Shown: piece after piece, positions 26,330 through 36,019 of the stretch
Layout: each line of letters starts with the position of its first letter
How positions within the stretch are numbered: the stretch's first letter is position 1
Assembly (NCBI GenBank): GCA_029850535.1
Contig: JARCRU010000101.1
Coordinates: 62,001-126,000, forward strand
DNA: 64,000 nucleotides
Source: Actinomycetota bacterium
Lineage (GTDB): Bacteria; Actinomycetota; Acidimicrobiia; Acidimicrobiales; RAAP-2
Direction: 5' to 3'
Notes under the pieces: model-generated
What the model saw: only the letters and a program-made list of their open reading frames with translations
Told to the model about the DNA's origin: nothing
Databases searched by the model: none
Position numbers and translations under genes: made by a program

Positions 26330-27556
26330 CTACTCGCTGCGGCGACGGATTCGCTCGATGACTTGAGCGGTGTTGTTCGCGTCGCCGCCCTTGTTCTCCA
26401 GCAACGCAGCACGGTCCGCGGCCGCGGCGGCTTCGGCGGACTCGTCGCGAGCGGCCAGACGCGCCTCGATACCCTCTTTGGCAATCTTCTGGGCCTCTTC
26501 GACGAGGGCATCGACCATCTCATCCTCCGGCACCACGCGGATGATCTGGCCCCGGATGAACAGGTGACCACGGTGCTTGCCCGCCGCGATGCCCAGATCG
26601 GCGTGGCGAGCCTCCCCGGGGCCATTAACGACGCAGCCCATCACGGCCACCTGAATGGGGATATCCAGTGCCGACAGTGCCAGTTGGGCCTCATTGGCCA
26701 CCTTGATGACGTCGACTTCAGCACGCCCACAACTCGGGCAAGCGATGAGATCGAGTCCGGTTCGTTCGCGAAGTCCCAATACTTCGAGTAGTTGACGACC
26801 GGCCTTCGCCTCCTCCACGGGGTCGGCGGTGAGCGAGAAGCGCAGCGTGTCGCCAATGCCCTCAGCCAACAACGTGGCGATCCCCGCGGTGCACTTCAAG
26901 AGACCTCCCGGTAGCGGTCCGGCTTCGGTCACTCCGAGGTGCAGGGGATACTCGAAGGTCTCCGAGGCTAAGCGGTAGGCGGCGATCATCGTGGCCACGG
27001 ACGACGCCTTCACCGAGATTTTCACGTCGTCGAAACCCACCTCTTGGAAATAGGCAAGTTCGAGGCGCGCCGACTCCACCAGGGCTTCGGGCGTCGCGCC
27101 ACCGAAACGCTCGTAGATGTCGGGGTGCAGGCTCCCGGCGTTGACCCCGATGCGAATCGGCACGCCACGGTCCTTGGCCTCGGCGGCCACCAATTTGATC
27201 TCCTCGGGCTTTCGCAGGTTGCCCGGATTCAGCCGCAGACCGTGGACGCCGGCTTCGAGTGCCGCCAACGCCATCTCGACGTGGAAATGAATATCGGCCA
27301 CTACGGGCACCGGGGAGCGGGGCACGATCTGAGCGAGTCCCTCGGCCGCCGCGCGTTCGTTACACGTACAGCGCACGATGTCCGCTCCCGCTCCGGCGAG
27401 CGCGTAGATTTGCGCGAGGGTCCCCTCGACATCGGCGGTCTTGGTCGTCGTCATCGACTGGACCGATATGGGCGCGTCGCCACCGACTTTGACCGAGCCG
27501 ACCGAAATCTGGCGCGTCAATCGTCGAGGCGTAAGAGAATTAGCAGTGACATCCAC
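26330..27556 (-). CDS. ispG: 4-hydroxy-3-methylbut-2-en-1-yl diphosphate synthase (flavodoxin)
   Basis: Iron-sulfur enzyme of the MEP isoprenoid pathway. The 408 residues contain a TIM-barrel and the cluster-binding cysteines in ACPSCGR and GCVVNGPGE. An Ala/Glu-rich tail extends beyond the usual end. The GTG start is preceded by CAGAAT and six bases, a weaker version of the leaderless pattern. dxr, of the same pathway, is encoded just upstream beyond the site-2 protease gene, the common dxr-rseP-ispG order. Confidence 0.96.
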   Translation of the reverse strand: MDVTANSLTPRRLTRQISVGSVKVGGDAPISVQSMTTTKTADVEGTLAQIYALAGAGADIVRCTCNERAAAEGLAQIVPRSPVPVVADIHFHVEMALAALEAGVHGLRLNPGNLRKPEEIKLVAAEAKDRGVPIRIGVNAGSLHPDIYERFGGATPEALVESARLELAYFQEVGFDDVKISVKASSVATMIAAYRLASETFEYPLHLGVTEAGPLPGGLLKCTAGIATLLAEGIGDTLRFSLTADPVEEAKAGRQLLEVLGLRERTGLDLIACPSCGRAEVDVIKVANEAQLALSALDIPIQVAVMGCVVNGPGEARHADLGIAAGKHRGHLFIRGQIIRVVPEDEMVDALVEEAQKIAKEGIEARLAARDESAEAAAAADRAALLENKGGDANNTAQVIERIRRRSE

Positions 27557-27594
27557 CCCACCATTCTGCCGTGCCCGACACCGGGCGCAATCGA

Positions 27595-28857
27595 TTAATG
27601 GAAGGGATTGGCGATCGGGTAGACGATGTCCAAGTACAGAGTGCTGGCGAACAGTACGAGCAGCACGCCCACGAAGGCGAAAACCACCGGCGTCAACTTG
27701 TTGATGTCGGCCTTATAAGGGTTGTCCCCTCGGCGGCGCAGGCGTTCGTAGGTGGCGATGGCGACGTAGCCACCGTCGAGGGGCAACATCGGCAACATGT
27801 TCATCAGCCCCACGAAGATGTTCAACGTGATCAGAATCGTGAAGAAGACGGGAAGATTGGACTGCGCGGCCTGGTCCGCCAGACGCACCACCTCGACAAT
27901 GGAGACCGGGCGCGTGGTCTGTGACACCGTGGACTTGGCAGCGGCCGGCGTCGTCACCTGATGGAGCAGCGTCGAGAACTCCCCGGGGGAGAATACGTGC
28001 ACCAGAGCGTGGGCCGCTTGGTTGATGGTCGAACCAACCACTTGGAAGGAGTCCGGTACCGCCCGCAGCCAACCCGTGTACACCGTGGGATTCGTCAAGT
28101 GGATCCCGAGCAGTCCGACCGGGGCCGCACCCGAGACCTCGGGTTTGCCGTTCAAGAGAACGGTGCGCCCGTCGACCGGTGTCGCGTGCAACGTGACGTC
28201 GCGACCACCACGCAGGACGATCATCGTGATGACGTGATTGGCGTGGGAGTGAATGAGCGTCGTGAGTTCGTCGGCCCCCGTAATCCGGTGACCGTCAATC
28301 GAGACGATCTCGTCGCCAATCCTCATCCCCGCGAGTTGAGCCGCGTTCTGGGTATGGCCCTGCCACGAGGTAAACCCGTCGACGCTGACGCGCTGCGGAT
28401 CGGCGTGTCCGACGAAGACGAGTGCCGCGTAAGCGATCAGCAACGCCATCACCACGTGCATCAACGAGCCGGCGGAGGCGAATATGACCTTGCGCGGGTA
28501 ACTCGCCGATCGGTAGGTGCGCTTCTCCTCTTCGGGAGCGATCTCCTCGTACCAGGTCATCCCCGGCACCTTGACGTAGCCCCCCAGCAGCAGGGCTCGA
28601 ATGCCGTAGCGTGTCTCGCCACGCGTCGTCGACCACAGCACCGGCCCGAAACCAACGAAGAAGTCGGTGACCCTCATACCGGAGCGCTTCGCGGTGATGA
28701 AGTGCCCGAATTCGTGTCCCATCACCATGGCAATGACGAGAAACAGCACCAGGGGTAACGCCCATCCCCACAGCCACGTGAGGAGACCCACGACCGCCAC
28801 GGTTCCCGCCAAGAGCGAGAGCACCGAACTGAGCGACGACCTACGACTTTCGATCAC
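27595..28857 (-). CDS. Site-2 protease (RseP/Rip1-type zinc metalloprotease)
   Basis: Intramembrane metalloprotease of the M50 family that cleaves membrane-bound regulators such as anti-sigma factors. The 420 residues have the zinc motif HEFGH (48-52) in the first helix, a periplasmic PDZ domain with GMRIGDEIVSIDG, and the second zinc ligand motif LPLDGG near the C-terminal helices. The GTG start overlaps the dxr stop (GTGA). The substrate is not evident from this window. The mycobacterial relative is Rip1. Confidence 0.93.
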   Translation of the reverse strand: MIESRRSSLSSVLSLLAGTVAVVGLLTWLWGWALPLVLFLVIAMVMGHEFGHFITAKRSGMRVTDFFVGFGPVLWSTTRGETRYGIRALLLGGYVKVPGMTWYEEIAPEEEKRTYRSASYPRKVIFASAGSLMHVVMALLIAYAALVFVGHADPQRVSVDGFTSWQGHTQNAAQLAGMRIGDEIVSIDGHRITGADELTTLIHSHANHVITMIVLRGGRDVTLHATPVDGRTVLLNGKPEVSGAAPVGLLGIHLTNPTVYTGWLRAVPDSFQVVGSTINQAAHALVHVFSPGEFSTLLHQVTTPAAAKSTVSQTTRPVSIVEVVRLADQAAQSNLPVFFTILITLNIFVGLMNMLPMLPLDGGYVAIATYERLRRRGDNPYKADINKLTPVVFAFVGVLLVLFASTLYLDIVYPIANPFH

Positions 28858-30017
28858 GAGGGCAGGTTAGCGTGAGTGATTCGCCGGGCCGTCGCGTCAT
28901 TATCCACCACGGCGTCGAGGTCCGCCAAGGGATCGTCGACGTACTCGTCCATCGTGCGCGCCACCAGCGGAACGATCTCGCCCCACGAAATGCGGTCCTC
29001 GAGGAACGCTTCGACGCAGACCTCGTTGGCCGCCGATAGCCACGCCGGCGCCGCCCCCGCGCGCTGCGCCGCCGCGAGGGCCAGATCCAACGCTGGAAAG
29101 GCCTCACGATCAGGTGGCTCAAATTGGAGGTTCAGCGCGGTGCGAAAGTCCAACTGCCCCCAGTGGTGCGCCAATCGTTCCGGGGCCCCCAAGCAATAGG
29201 CGATGGGCAGTCTCATGTCGGGTCGCGAGAGCTGGGCGAGCACGGAGCCGTCGACGTACCCCACCATCGAGTGAACGATCGACTGAGGGTGAACCACCAC
29301 GTCGATGCGATCGGTGCCGATGCCAAAGAGCGCCGAGGCTTCGAGCACTTCGAGCCCCTTGTTCATCAACGTCGAGGAATCGATCGTGATCTTGGGGCCC
29401 ATCGACCACGTGGGGTGTGCCAGAGCGTCGGACTTGGTGACCCCACGCAACCGTTCGCGACTCCACCCGCGAAAGGGTCCGCCCGACGCGGTCAAGAGCA
29501 ACCGAGCCACGTCCGGGTGACCCGGTTCGGTCGAACCCACCAGACACTGATAAATCGCACAGTGCTCGGAATCGACGGGCAGTATCTGCGCCCCCGGGGT
29601 GAGGCGGGCCTGCGCCACCACCGGGGCCGCGGCGATGAGTGATTCCTTATTCGCCAGGGCCAAACGGGCTCCCGCTTCGAGTGTCGCCAGCGTGACGGGG
29701 AGTCCCGCGAAGCCCATGACGGCATTCACCACCACGTCGGGGCCGGTGCAGAGTTCTCGCAGGCCCTTCTCGCCCACGACGATGTTGACGTCGTCACTCA
29801 CCAGGTCCGCCAGGCGGCTTCGGTCACTCTCGTCACTCACTCCCACGTGGCGCACGCCGAATTCCGTCGCCACCGCCGCGAGTTGCTCGACGCGTCGTCC
29901 GCCCGACACCGCGACCAAATCGAAGGCCTCGGGCTCTCGTCGCAGCACTTCCAACGTCTGGGTGCCGATGGAGCCCGTGGCGCCCATCAGCGCCACCCGA
30001 GTGCGCGAGGCAGTCAT
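28854..30017 (-). CDS. dxr: 1-deoxy-D-xylulose 5-phosphate reductoisomerase
   Basis: Second step of the MEP pathway, making MEP from DXP with NADPH and a divalent metal. The 387-residue product has the NADPH loop GATGSIGTQT, NKESLI, the metal and substrate motif PVDSEH, and LTASGGPFRGW, all typical. It begins after the cdsA stop with a four-base spacer (CACC) and no ribosome-binding site, so coupling is likely. Its stop overlaps the protease GTG. Confidence 0.96.
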   Translation of the reverse strand: MTASRTRVALMGATGSIGTQTLEVLRREPEAFDLVAVSGGRRVEQLAAVATEFGVRHVGVSDESDRSRLADLVSDDVNIVVGEKGLRELCTGPDVVVNAVMGFAGLPVTLATLEAGARLALANKESLIAAAPVVAQARLTPGAQILPVDSEHCAIYQCLVGSTEPGHPDVARLLLTASGGPFRGWSRERLRGVTKSDALAHPTWSMGPKITIDSSTLMNKGLEVLEASALFGIGTDRIDVVVHPQSIVHSMVGYVDGSVLAQLSRPDMRLPIAYCLGAPERLAHHWGQLDFRTALNLQFEPPDREAFPALDLALAAAQRAGAAPAWLSAANEVCVEAFLEDRISWGEIVPLVARTMDEYVDDPLADLDAVVDNDATARRITHANLPS

Positions 30018-30021
30018 GGTG

Positions 30022-31302
30022 CTAACTCAGTGACAGCAGGTGGGTCAGGAAGTACATGGTGGGAAGCGCGAAGAGCAGTCCGTCGACTCGGTCGAGCATC
30101 CCCCCGTGACCGGGCAGCAGATTCCCAATGTCCTTCACCCCCAGCGTGCGCTTGAACATCGACTCGAAAAGATCCCCCAGGGGCACCACCACCGACATCA
30201 CCACCGCGCACTCAACACCGTGAGTCAGAGTCCAGGGGTGCATCATCGGCAAGACCACGGCGCCCACCAGGAGCGTCAGGAGCGTCCCACCGAGCGTCCC
30301 CTCGATCGTCTTGTTCGGCGACAAGCGTGCGTTGAGCGGTCGCTTGCCGAGCCAACGTCCGACGAACAGTGCGCCCGAGTCATTGGCAACGGTGAGCCAC
30401 ACGGCACCCAGGACGTAAGCCAAACCGTGCTGGTGCGCAAAATTATGCGGTGACACCATTTCCACGCCGAAGGAGCCCAGGATTCCAATCCAGGCGTAGA
30501 CGAAGAACGTGGCCCCCAGCCCGTCCACCACGTCGATCATCTTCTCGGCGTTGAGGTACCACACGAAGGAGAACATGATCAGGAGTGCCGTGACGACACC
30601 GATGGCGACAACCCCCTTCTCGTAGATCGCGACGTCCAACGTCACTACCGCCACCAGCCCCAGGATCGTCGCCGGGTGAGCACCCACTGAACGGAATCCG
30701 GCGAAAGCCTCTCCCGCCGCGAGCGCGAGGGACACCGTGATGAGTATGGCGGTGGCGACGGAACCCAAATCGAAGATTCCCAGGACCACCAGTGCGAGCA
30801 CCACGCCCGTGAGAGTCGCGACCGAGACGTTGCGCGAGGAACTCTGGCGAACCGCACGGCCCGAAAGGGGGTCGGCACGGTGCGCACGACGGGTACGCAG
30901 CGCGCGGGTGGGCTCGGGACGCGGAGACTCCTGCAGGATCTGTTCGTCTTCCACGACCGGCTCCGCACGGAACTCCCAGGGACGCAAGTCCTCATCGTCC
31001 TTTTCCACGGCCAGAAGAGAGGCGTCGAATTGCTCCTCGTGGGCGACCCAGTCGGCTTCACCTTCTCGCCACGCGGGTGCGGGGATCGCGGCCCAGGGAT
31101 CTACCGCATCAGCGGATTCACGCGCCACCACGATGGGCACCTGCCCGGTCGGCGCGTCGGTCCAGTGCGGCAGAAGGGTTGCCGGGTCGACCGCGTAACC
31201 CGCGACGTCGGCGCCCGTGACAGTGACCCGGGGGTCGCTGGCGCTCACCACCGGAGTTTCCCCGGTGGGTTCGTCCAACAGGTCGTCGTCGTCAAACTTC
31301 AA
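30022..31302 (-). CDS. cdsA: Phosphatidate cytidylyltransferase with long acidic N-terminal extension
   Basis: Makes CDP-diacylglycerol, the branch point of phospholipid synthesis. The C-terminal part is a multi-helix membrane enzyme ending in the CdsA signature [26 protein letters not shown]. I choose the TTG at 31302 ([11 protein letters not shown], 426 aa), with GGAG four bases upstream; it overlaps frr by 11 bases. About 140 residues before the first helix are Asp/Glu/Pro-rich and probably cytoplasmic and disordered. That is longer than in most CdsA proteins, and the role is unknown. Confidence 0.92.
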   Translation of the reverse strand: [426 protein letters not shown]

Positions 31303-31861
31303 GAAGCTCCTGCTCCTTGTGCGAGAGGAGCGCATCCACGACCGCCACCTCGTCTTGTGTCATCTTGTCGAGGATCTTCTCGAGACGTTCCACTTCGTCC
31401 TTGGGGAGTCCCTGCTCCTTCTCGAGGTTCTCGAGCTCTTGTCGAGCGTGACGGCGCACGCCGCGCAGAGCGACCTTGCCCTCTTCGGCCTTGGTCTTGA
31501 CGATCTTCACGAAGGACTTGCGACGCTCCTCGGTCAGGGTCGGGAACGACAGTCGGATCACGACACCGTCATTGGAGGGGTTGAGTCCAAGATCGGCGTT
31601 GCTGATGGCCTTCTCGATCGCGTTCATCGCGCCCTTGTCAAAGGGTGAGACCACGAGCAAACGAGGCTCCGGCACCGAGAAGTTCGCCAGTTGCTTCAGG
31701 GGCGTCTCGGCCCCGTAGTAATCGACGAGCAGGTTTTCTATCAGCGACGACGACGCTCGACCAGTGCGCACGTTGGCGAACTCGAGCTTCACGTGCTCGA
31801 TAGCCTTCGCCATACGATCACGCGTGTCCTCCATCACCAGTTCAACGAGTTCATTATCCAT
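31292..31861 (-). CDS. frr: Ribosome recycling factor
   Basis: With EF-G, splits post-termination ribosomes. The 189 residues show the standard RRF features: MAKAIEHVKLEFANVRTGRAS, the LLVVSPFDK strand and RRHARQELENLEK in the long helix. The ATG overlaps the pyrH stop by one base (TAATG). The frr-pyrH-tsf-rpsB order is conserved across bacteria. Confidence 0.97.
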   Translation of the reverse strand: MDNELVELVMEDTRDRMAKAIEHVKLEFANVRTGRASSSLIENLLVDYYGAETPLKQLANFSVPEPRLLVVSPFDKGAMNAIEKAISNADLGLNPSNDGVVIRLSFPTLTEERRKSFVKIVKTKAEEGKVALRGVRRHARQELENLEKEQGLPKDEVERLEKILDKMTQDEVAVVDALLSHKEQELLEV

Positions 31862-32571
31862 TAGTTCACCAGCGTACCGACCGCGTCACCGCTGAGGGCG
31901 CGATCGAGGCTTCCCGGGGCCATGAGATCAAATACACGGATGGGTATCGCGTTGTCCTTGCAAAAAGTGATGGCGGTCATATCCATGACTCGAAGGTCAC
32001 GTGAAATGACCTCGTCGAAGGAGACCACGTCGTACCTCGTCGCCGCGGCGTTCTTTCGCGGATCCTCGTTGTACACGCCATCGACTCCCCCGTGGGTCCC
32101 CTTCAGCACCATATCGGCCTCAATCTCGGCCGCGCGCTGCACTCCGGCCGTATCGGTGGTGAAGTAGGGGTTTCCCATACCGGCGGCGAAGATCACTACG
32201 CGTCCCTTTTCGAGGTGGCGCACGGCGCGTCGCCGAATATAGGGTTCCGCCACCTGGTCCATGCCGATGGCCGACATCACTCGCGTGGCTCGACCGTGCG
32301 ACTCGATCGCATCTTGGAGGGCGAGCGCATTGATGACGGTGCCGAGCATCCCCATGATGTCAGAGTTGGCGCGGTTCATCCCGGCCATGGCACCCGTCGC
32401 GCCACGCCAAATGTTGCCCCCGCCCACCACTACGGCGAGTTCGAGACCCTCACGAGCCATCGCGCCCGCGATGACAGTGGCCAGAAAGTCCACCGTGCTG
32501 GCGTCGATGGTTTCGTCACTAGCCGACGAGGCGAGCGCCTCACCGGACAGTTTCAGGACCACGCGACGCAC
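31861..32571 (-). CDS. pyrH: UMP kinase
   Basis: Hexameric amino-acid-kinase-fold enzyme phosphorylating UMP to UDP. The 236 residues include LKLSGEAL near the start, the GGGNIWRG loop, GNPYFTTDTA and DGVYNEDPR. The GTG start lies three bases after the tsf stop, and frr follows with a one-base overlap. Length and motifs are typical. Confidence 0.97.
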   Translation of the reverse strand: MRRVVLKLSGEALASSASDETIDASTVDFLATVIAGAMAREGLELAVVVGGGNIWRGATGAMAGMNRANSDIMGMLGTVINALALQDAIESHGRATRVMSAIGMDQVAEPYIRRRAVRHLEKGRVVIFAAGMGNPYFTTDTAGVQRAAEIEADMVLKGTHGGVDGVYNEDPRKNAAATRYDVVSFDEVISRDLRVMDMTAITFCKDNAIPIRVFDLMAPGSLDRALSGDAVGTLVN

Positions 32572-32574
32572 GCG

Positions 32575-33360
32575 CTATCCCCCGATGACCACTTGGGCGT
32601 ACGCCGTGATGCTGGCGCTACCGAGGAATTGGGTAATCGTCTGCTTGTCATCCTTGGCGTACGCCTGCTCGAGCAGGACGCGCTCCTTGAACCAACCATT
32701 GAGGCGACCCTCGATGATCTTGGGGAGCGCGGCGGCGGGCTTTCCCTCGTTGAGGGAGATCTCCTCGACCGTGTGTCGCTCGGCCTCGACCTCGGCGGCG
32801 GGTACGTCGTCGCGACGCAGGTAGAGGGGCTTCGCGAAGGCGATGTGCACGGCCACTTCGTGGGCCATCTCCTCGTCGCCGCCCTTGAGGACGACGATAA
32901 CCACGTTGCGGCCCTTGTTCTGGTGGTTGTAGGTGTCGACAACCTCGCCTTCACCCGCGACCACGCGATAGACACGACCCACCGAGATGTTCTCCTTGAG
33001 CGTGGTGAGCATGGTCTCGATCTGGTTCTGGAACTGGGCGACAGCACCCTCGCCCTCGGCGCACACGCGCGCCGCCATCTCGTCCACCAGCGAAGTGAAA
33101 TCGTCGGACTTGGCGGCGAAATCTGTCTCGCAGCGCAACTCGACCATGGCGGCCACGTTCCCGTCGCGCACCACGGCGACAGAACCCTCGCCGGCCTCGC
33201 GGTCAGCTCGCTTGGCCGCCGAGGCCAGACCCTGAACACGGAGCCACTGGGTAGCGGCCTCCATGTCACCGTCGTTCGCCTCGAGGGCCTTCTTCGCATC
33301 CATCATCCCCACCCCAGTGGCCTGGCGCAGCGACATTACGTCCTTAGCGGTGATTGACAC
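32575..33360 (-). CDS. tsf: Elongation factor Ts
   Basis: Nucleotide-exchange factor for EF-Tu. The 261-residue protein has the N-terminal LRQATGVGMMDAKKAL helix-turn, the ELRCETDFAAK motif contacting EF-Tu, and a compact core. GAGGAG is placed eight bases before the GTG start. It lies between rpsB and pyrH in the usual order. Confidence 0.97.
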   Translation of the reverse strand: MSITAKDVMSLRQATGVGMMDAKKALEANDGDMEAATQWLRVQGLASAAKRADREAGEGSVAVVRDGNVAAMVELRCETDFAAKSDDFTSLVDEMAARVCAEGEGAVAQFQNQIETMLTTLKENISVGRVYRVVAGEGEVVDTYNHQNKGRNVVIVVLKGGDEEMAHEVAVHIAFAKPLYLRRDDVPAAEVEAERHTVEEISLNEGKPAAALPKIIEGRLNGWFKERVLLEQAYAKDDKQTITQFLGSASITAYAQVVIGG

Positions 33361-33397
33361 CTTGACATCTCCTCTTGTGTTCTGTTCGGTTTGCTAC

Positions 33398-34201
33398 TTA
33401 AGCGTTGGTGGTCACGTCAGTGGCCGGGGCAACTTCTGGCGTCGGCACCGTCTCAACAATGGTGGCGACGGGTGTCGCGGCCGCGGCCGCGGCCCGCACC
33501 GCGGCGGGACGGTTGGCGCGAATGAAACGGCCCTCGGTCACGGCGTCAGCGATGAGTCGGCACAACAGCGCACCCGAGCGAATGGCGTCGTCGTTGCCAG
33601 GAATGACGTAATCAATCACGTCGGGGTCACAGTTGGTGTCCACCACCGCCACCACCGGTAGGCCCAGCTTTCGAGCCTCGGTCACCGCAATGTGCTCCTT
33701 CTTCGTGTCGATCACGAAGATGGCGTCGGGCACGCGATCGAGATGGGCGATGCCCGACAGGTTCCGGTCGAGCTTCTCGAGTTCACGGCTGTGTCGCAGT
33801 GCCTCGCGCTTGGGCATGCCCTCGAAGTCACCCGCGCGCTGCATAGCGCGTAGTTCGATCATGCGCTTGACGCGCCCGGCCACCGTCGAGAAGTTGGTGA
33901 GCATACCGCCCAACCAGCGTTGGTTCACGAAGGGCATGCCACAGGCGTTGGCGTAGTCCGCGATGGGTCCCTGCGTCTGCTTCTTGGTGCCGACGAACAA
34001 GATGATGCCGCCCTCGGCCACCAAGTCGCGCACGTAGGTGTAACTCTGCTCGATGCCCGCGAGGGTCTTACGCAAGTCGATCAAGTAGATGCCGTTGCGC
34101 TCGCCGAGAATGAAGCGACGCATCTTGGGATTCCACCGGCGTGTCTGGTGTCCGAAGTGGACACCCGAGTCGAGGAGTTCTTGCAAAGTGACGAGGGCCA
34201 C
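33398..34201 (-). CDS. rpsB: 30S ribosomal protein S2
   Basis: Small-subunit protein that joins late in assembly and helps recruit S1. The GTG at 34201 (267 aa, [19 protein letters not shown]) is chosen over the longer track start because GGAAGGA lies six bases upstream. Landmarks are [22 protein letters not shown] and GTKKQTQ. An Ala/Thr/Pro-rich tail of about 40 residues extends the C-terminus. The leader contains inverted repeats. Confidence 0.96.
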   Translation of the reverse strand: MALVTLQELLDSGVHFGHQTRRWNPKMRRFILGERNGIYLIDLRKTLAGIEQSYTYVRDLVAEGGIILFVGTKKQTQGPIADYANACGMPFVNQRWLGGMLTNFSTVAGRVKRMIELRAMQRAGDFEGMPKREALRHSRELEKLDRNLSGIAHLDRVPDAIFVIDTKKEHIAVTEARKLGLPVVAVVDTNCDPDVIDYVIPGNDDAIRSGALLCRLIADAVTEGRFIRANRPAAVRAAAAAATPVATIVETVPTPEVAPATDVTTNA

Positions 34202-34217
34202 GTAATTTCCTTCCGTT

Positions 34218-34272
34218 CGGTTGATCAACCGCGCAGTGCACTCCGAGGAGCGACCGTACGAAACTGCGCGGT
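34218..34272 (-). promoter_or_regulatory. Structured rpsB leader with competing inverted repeats
   Basis: The 14-base palindrome CGGTTGATCAACCG (34218-34231) shares four bases with a ten-base repeat, ACCGCGCAGT/ACTGCGCGGT (34228-34237 and 34263-34272), so the two hairpins exclude each other. They lie 17-71 bases upstream of the rpsB start. rpsB leaders in other bacteria bind S2 for feedback; the same use here is inference. Confidence 0.4.
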
Positions 34273-34364
34273 GTGTCTGCACCCTCCCACCCTGGGAGAG
34301 CCTCTCCAGTGTAGTCGAATCCAACTAGCGGCCCGGGTGCGAGGACTCCGGCGCGAACCCGGTT

Positions 34365-35270
34365 TCAGCCCCGCGGGTGGGTCTCGTGGTGAATCTTCTG
34401 CAGCCGCGACTTCGAGACGTGGGTGTAGAGCTGGGTGGTCGTCAGGCTCTCGTGACCCAGCAGCTCTTGGACCACTCGCAGGTCCGCTCCCCCTTCGAGC
34501 AGATGGGTGGCGTAGGTGTGGCGTAGCGCGTGCGGATGCACGTGACCGAGGACCACGCGGCGATCGAGCAGGCGGCGCACGTCGCGCGGACCCAGGCGCG
34601 CGCCTCGGCGATTGACGAACAGCGCATCGCCGGGTGAGCGCTCGGTGAGGACTTGCTCACGTAATTCGCGCCATCGATCAATCGCGGCCCACCCCGCTCG
34701 GTGCAGGGGCACGATGCGTTCCTTGCGACCTTTGCCCATGACCCGCAGCAGCCCTTGTCGCTGATCAAGACCGGAGAGATCGAGTCCGCAGAGCTCCGAC
34801 ACGCGTAGTCCGGCGCCGTAGAGCACTTCACACACTGCGCGGTCTCGCCGGGCCCAGGGATCGTCGCCCCAGTCTTCCTCGAGCAGTACGTCGAGCTGGT
34901 CGCGACCCACAATTTCTGGCAGGGTCGAGTGGGGCTTGGGCGCCGAGATCCTCGCGGCGGGATTCTCGTCCACGACGCCGCGTTCGAGGGCCCAGGCGAA
35001 GTAACTGCGAAGCGACGCTCGCCGTCGCGAGATCGTCGTACGCTCGTCGCTGCTCAAGTTCATCGAGGTCAAGTACTCACGCAGAGTGCGTCGGGTGACC
35101 TGGCGGGGAAGTTCAATGGCCCGCTGCGTCGCCCACGCCACAAAACGTGCGACGTCGCTGCGGTACGCGCGCACCGTGGCCGGCGAACGATCGAGTGCGC
35201 GTAACGAAACGACGAAGTCCTCGAGGCACCACTGCGCCACGCCTTCGCGATCGCCCGCCACTTCCGTCAC
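34365..35270 (-). CDS. xerC: Tyrosine recombinase XerC
   Basis: Site-specific recombinase that resolves chromosome dimers at dif. The 301-residue form starting at GTG 35270 has an N-terminal SAM-like core-binding domain and catalytic residues in GAGLRVSEL (Arg), [10 protein letters not shown] (Lys), [10 protein letters not shown] (His-Arg), [15 protein letters not shown] (His, Tyr). The track start at 35306 is also open, but TAGCCT lies seven bases before the 35270 GTG, suggesting a leaderless start. It sits by rpsB, is not next to a prophage, and is a housekeeping XerC. Confidence 0.92.
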   Translation of the reverse strand: MTEVAGDREGVAQWCLEDFVVSLRALDRSPATVRAYRSDVARFVAWATQRAIELPRQVTRRTLREYLTSMNLSSDERTTISRRRASLRSYFAWALERGVVDENPAARISAPKPHSTLPEIVGRDQLDVLLEEDWGDDPWARRDRAVCEVLYGAGLRVSELCGLDLSGLDQRQGLLRVMGKGRKERIVPLHRAGWAAIDRWRELREQVLTERSPGDALFVNRRGARLGPRDVRRLLDRRVVLGHVHPHALRHTYATHLLEGGADLRVVQELLGHESLTTTQLYTHVSKSRLQKIHHETHPRG

Positions 35271-35277
35271 ACCGCCA

Positions 35278-35283
35278 AGGCTA
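35278..35283 (-). promoter_or_regulatory. Putative -10 (TAGCCT) for leaderless xerC
   Basis: TAGCCT, seven bases (TGGCGGT), then GTG at 35270. The spacing is one base longer than the six seen elsewhere in the window. It supports the shorter xerC start. Confidence 0.35.
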
Positions 35284-35344
35284 GCGACGTCGATAGCCGA
35301 CCTCACGTCACTTACTAGTGTGGGGTGTGAGGTGAGGAGAACGA

Positions 35345-36019
35345 ATGTCGCGGATCTTGATCGTCGAAGATGATGAGCACATTCGCACCGCGTTGCGGCT
35401 CATGTTTCGCGGCGAGGGCTACGACGTCGACGACGCGTCGAACGGCGAGGACGGGGTGGCCCTCTTCGAGAAGCGCAACGCCGACGTCGCGATCGTGGAT
35501 CTAATGCTGCCGGGTATGTCGGGCTTCGACACCTGCATCGCTCTGCGTGCGCGTTCCGACATCCCGATCGTCATCGTCTCGGCGCGAGACGACACCTCCG
35601 ACGTGGTCAACGGGCTCGAGTCGGGCGCGGACGATTACGTGACCAAACCCTTCGTACCGATCGAACTGCTCGCCCGGGTCCGCGCTCACCTGCGACGTCG
35701 ACCCGACTCGGCCGCGCGCGCCTTTCACATCGGTGAACTGCACGTGATTCCCGATGAGGGTGTCGTTCGCCACGCCGATGGCACCGAACTACACCTCACC
35801 GCCACGGAATTTCGGCTGCTCGTCGATTTGGCCAAGGTCAACGGCAAGGTCCTCTCACGCGAGGACCTCCTCGAGCGCGTCTGGGGCTACGACTACTTCG
35901 GCGATAGTCGACTCGTCGACGTGCACGTTCGGCGACTGCGCATGAAGATCGAACCCGATTCCGCGGTGCCGGTGCACCTACTAACCGTCCGTGGCGCGGG
36001 GTACAAGTTGGTGCTCTAG
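35345..36019 (+). CDS. OmpR/PhoB-family response regulator, MtrA-like
   Basis: DNA-binding regulator with an N-terminal receiver (phospho-acceptor Asp52 in VDLMLPG, Lys101 in DDYVTKPF) and a C-terminal winged helix ending [13 protein letters not shown] and TVRGAGYKL. It has 224 residues. GAGGAGA precedes the ATG. The downstream histidine kinase and GerMN lipoprotein reproduce the mtrA-mtrB-lpqB order of Actinobacteria, where the system controls cell-wall and division genes. The MtrA assignment rests on this synteny and is not certain. Confidence 0.88.
   Translation: MSRILIVEDDEHIRTALRLMFRGEGYDVDDASNGEDGVALFEKRNADVAIVDLMLPGMSGFDTCIALRARSDIPIVIVSARDDTSDVVNGLESGADDYVTKPFVPIELLARVRAHLRRRPDSAARAFHIGELHVIPDEGVVRHADGTELHLTATEFRLLVDLAKVNGKVLSREDLLERVWGYDYFGDSRLVDVHVRRLRMKIEPDSAVPVHLLTVRGAGYKLVL

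Noticed and set aside
32092-33357. 421-residue plus-strand ORF opposite tsf and pyrH
   Set aside because: Antisense shadow of two well-identified genes.
34365-35270. Tyrosine recombinase as evidence of an integrated element
   Set aside because: It is a housekeeping XerC flanked by rpsB and a two-component system, with no att repeats or cargo.
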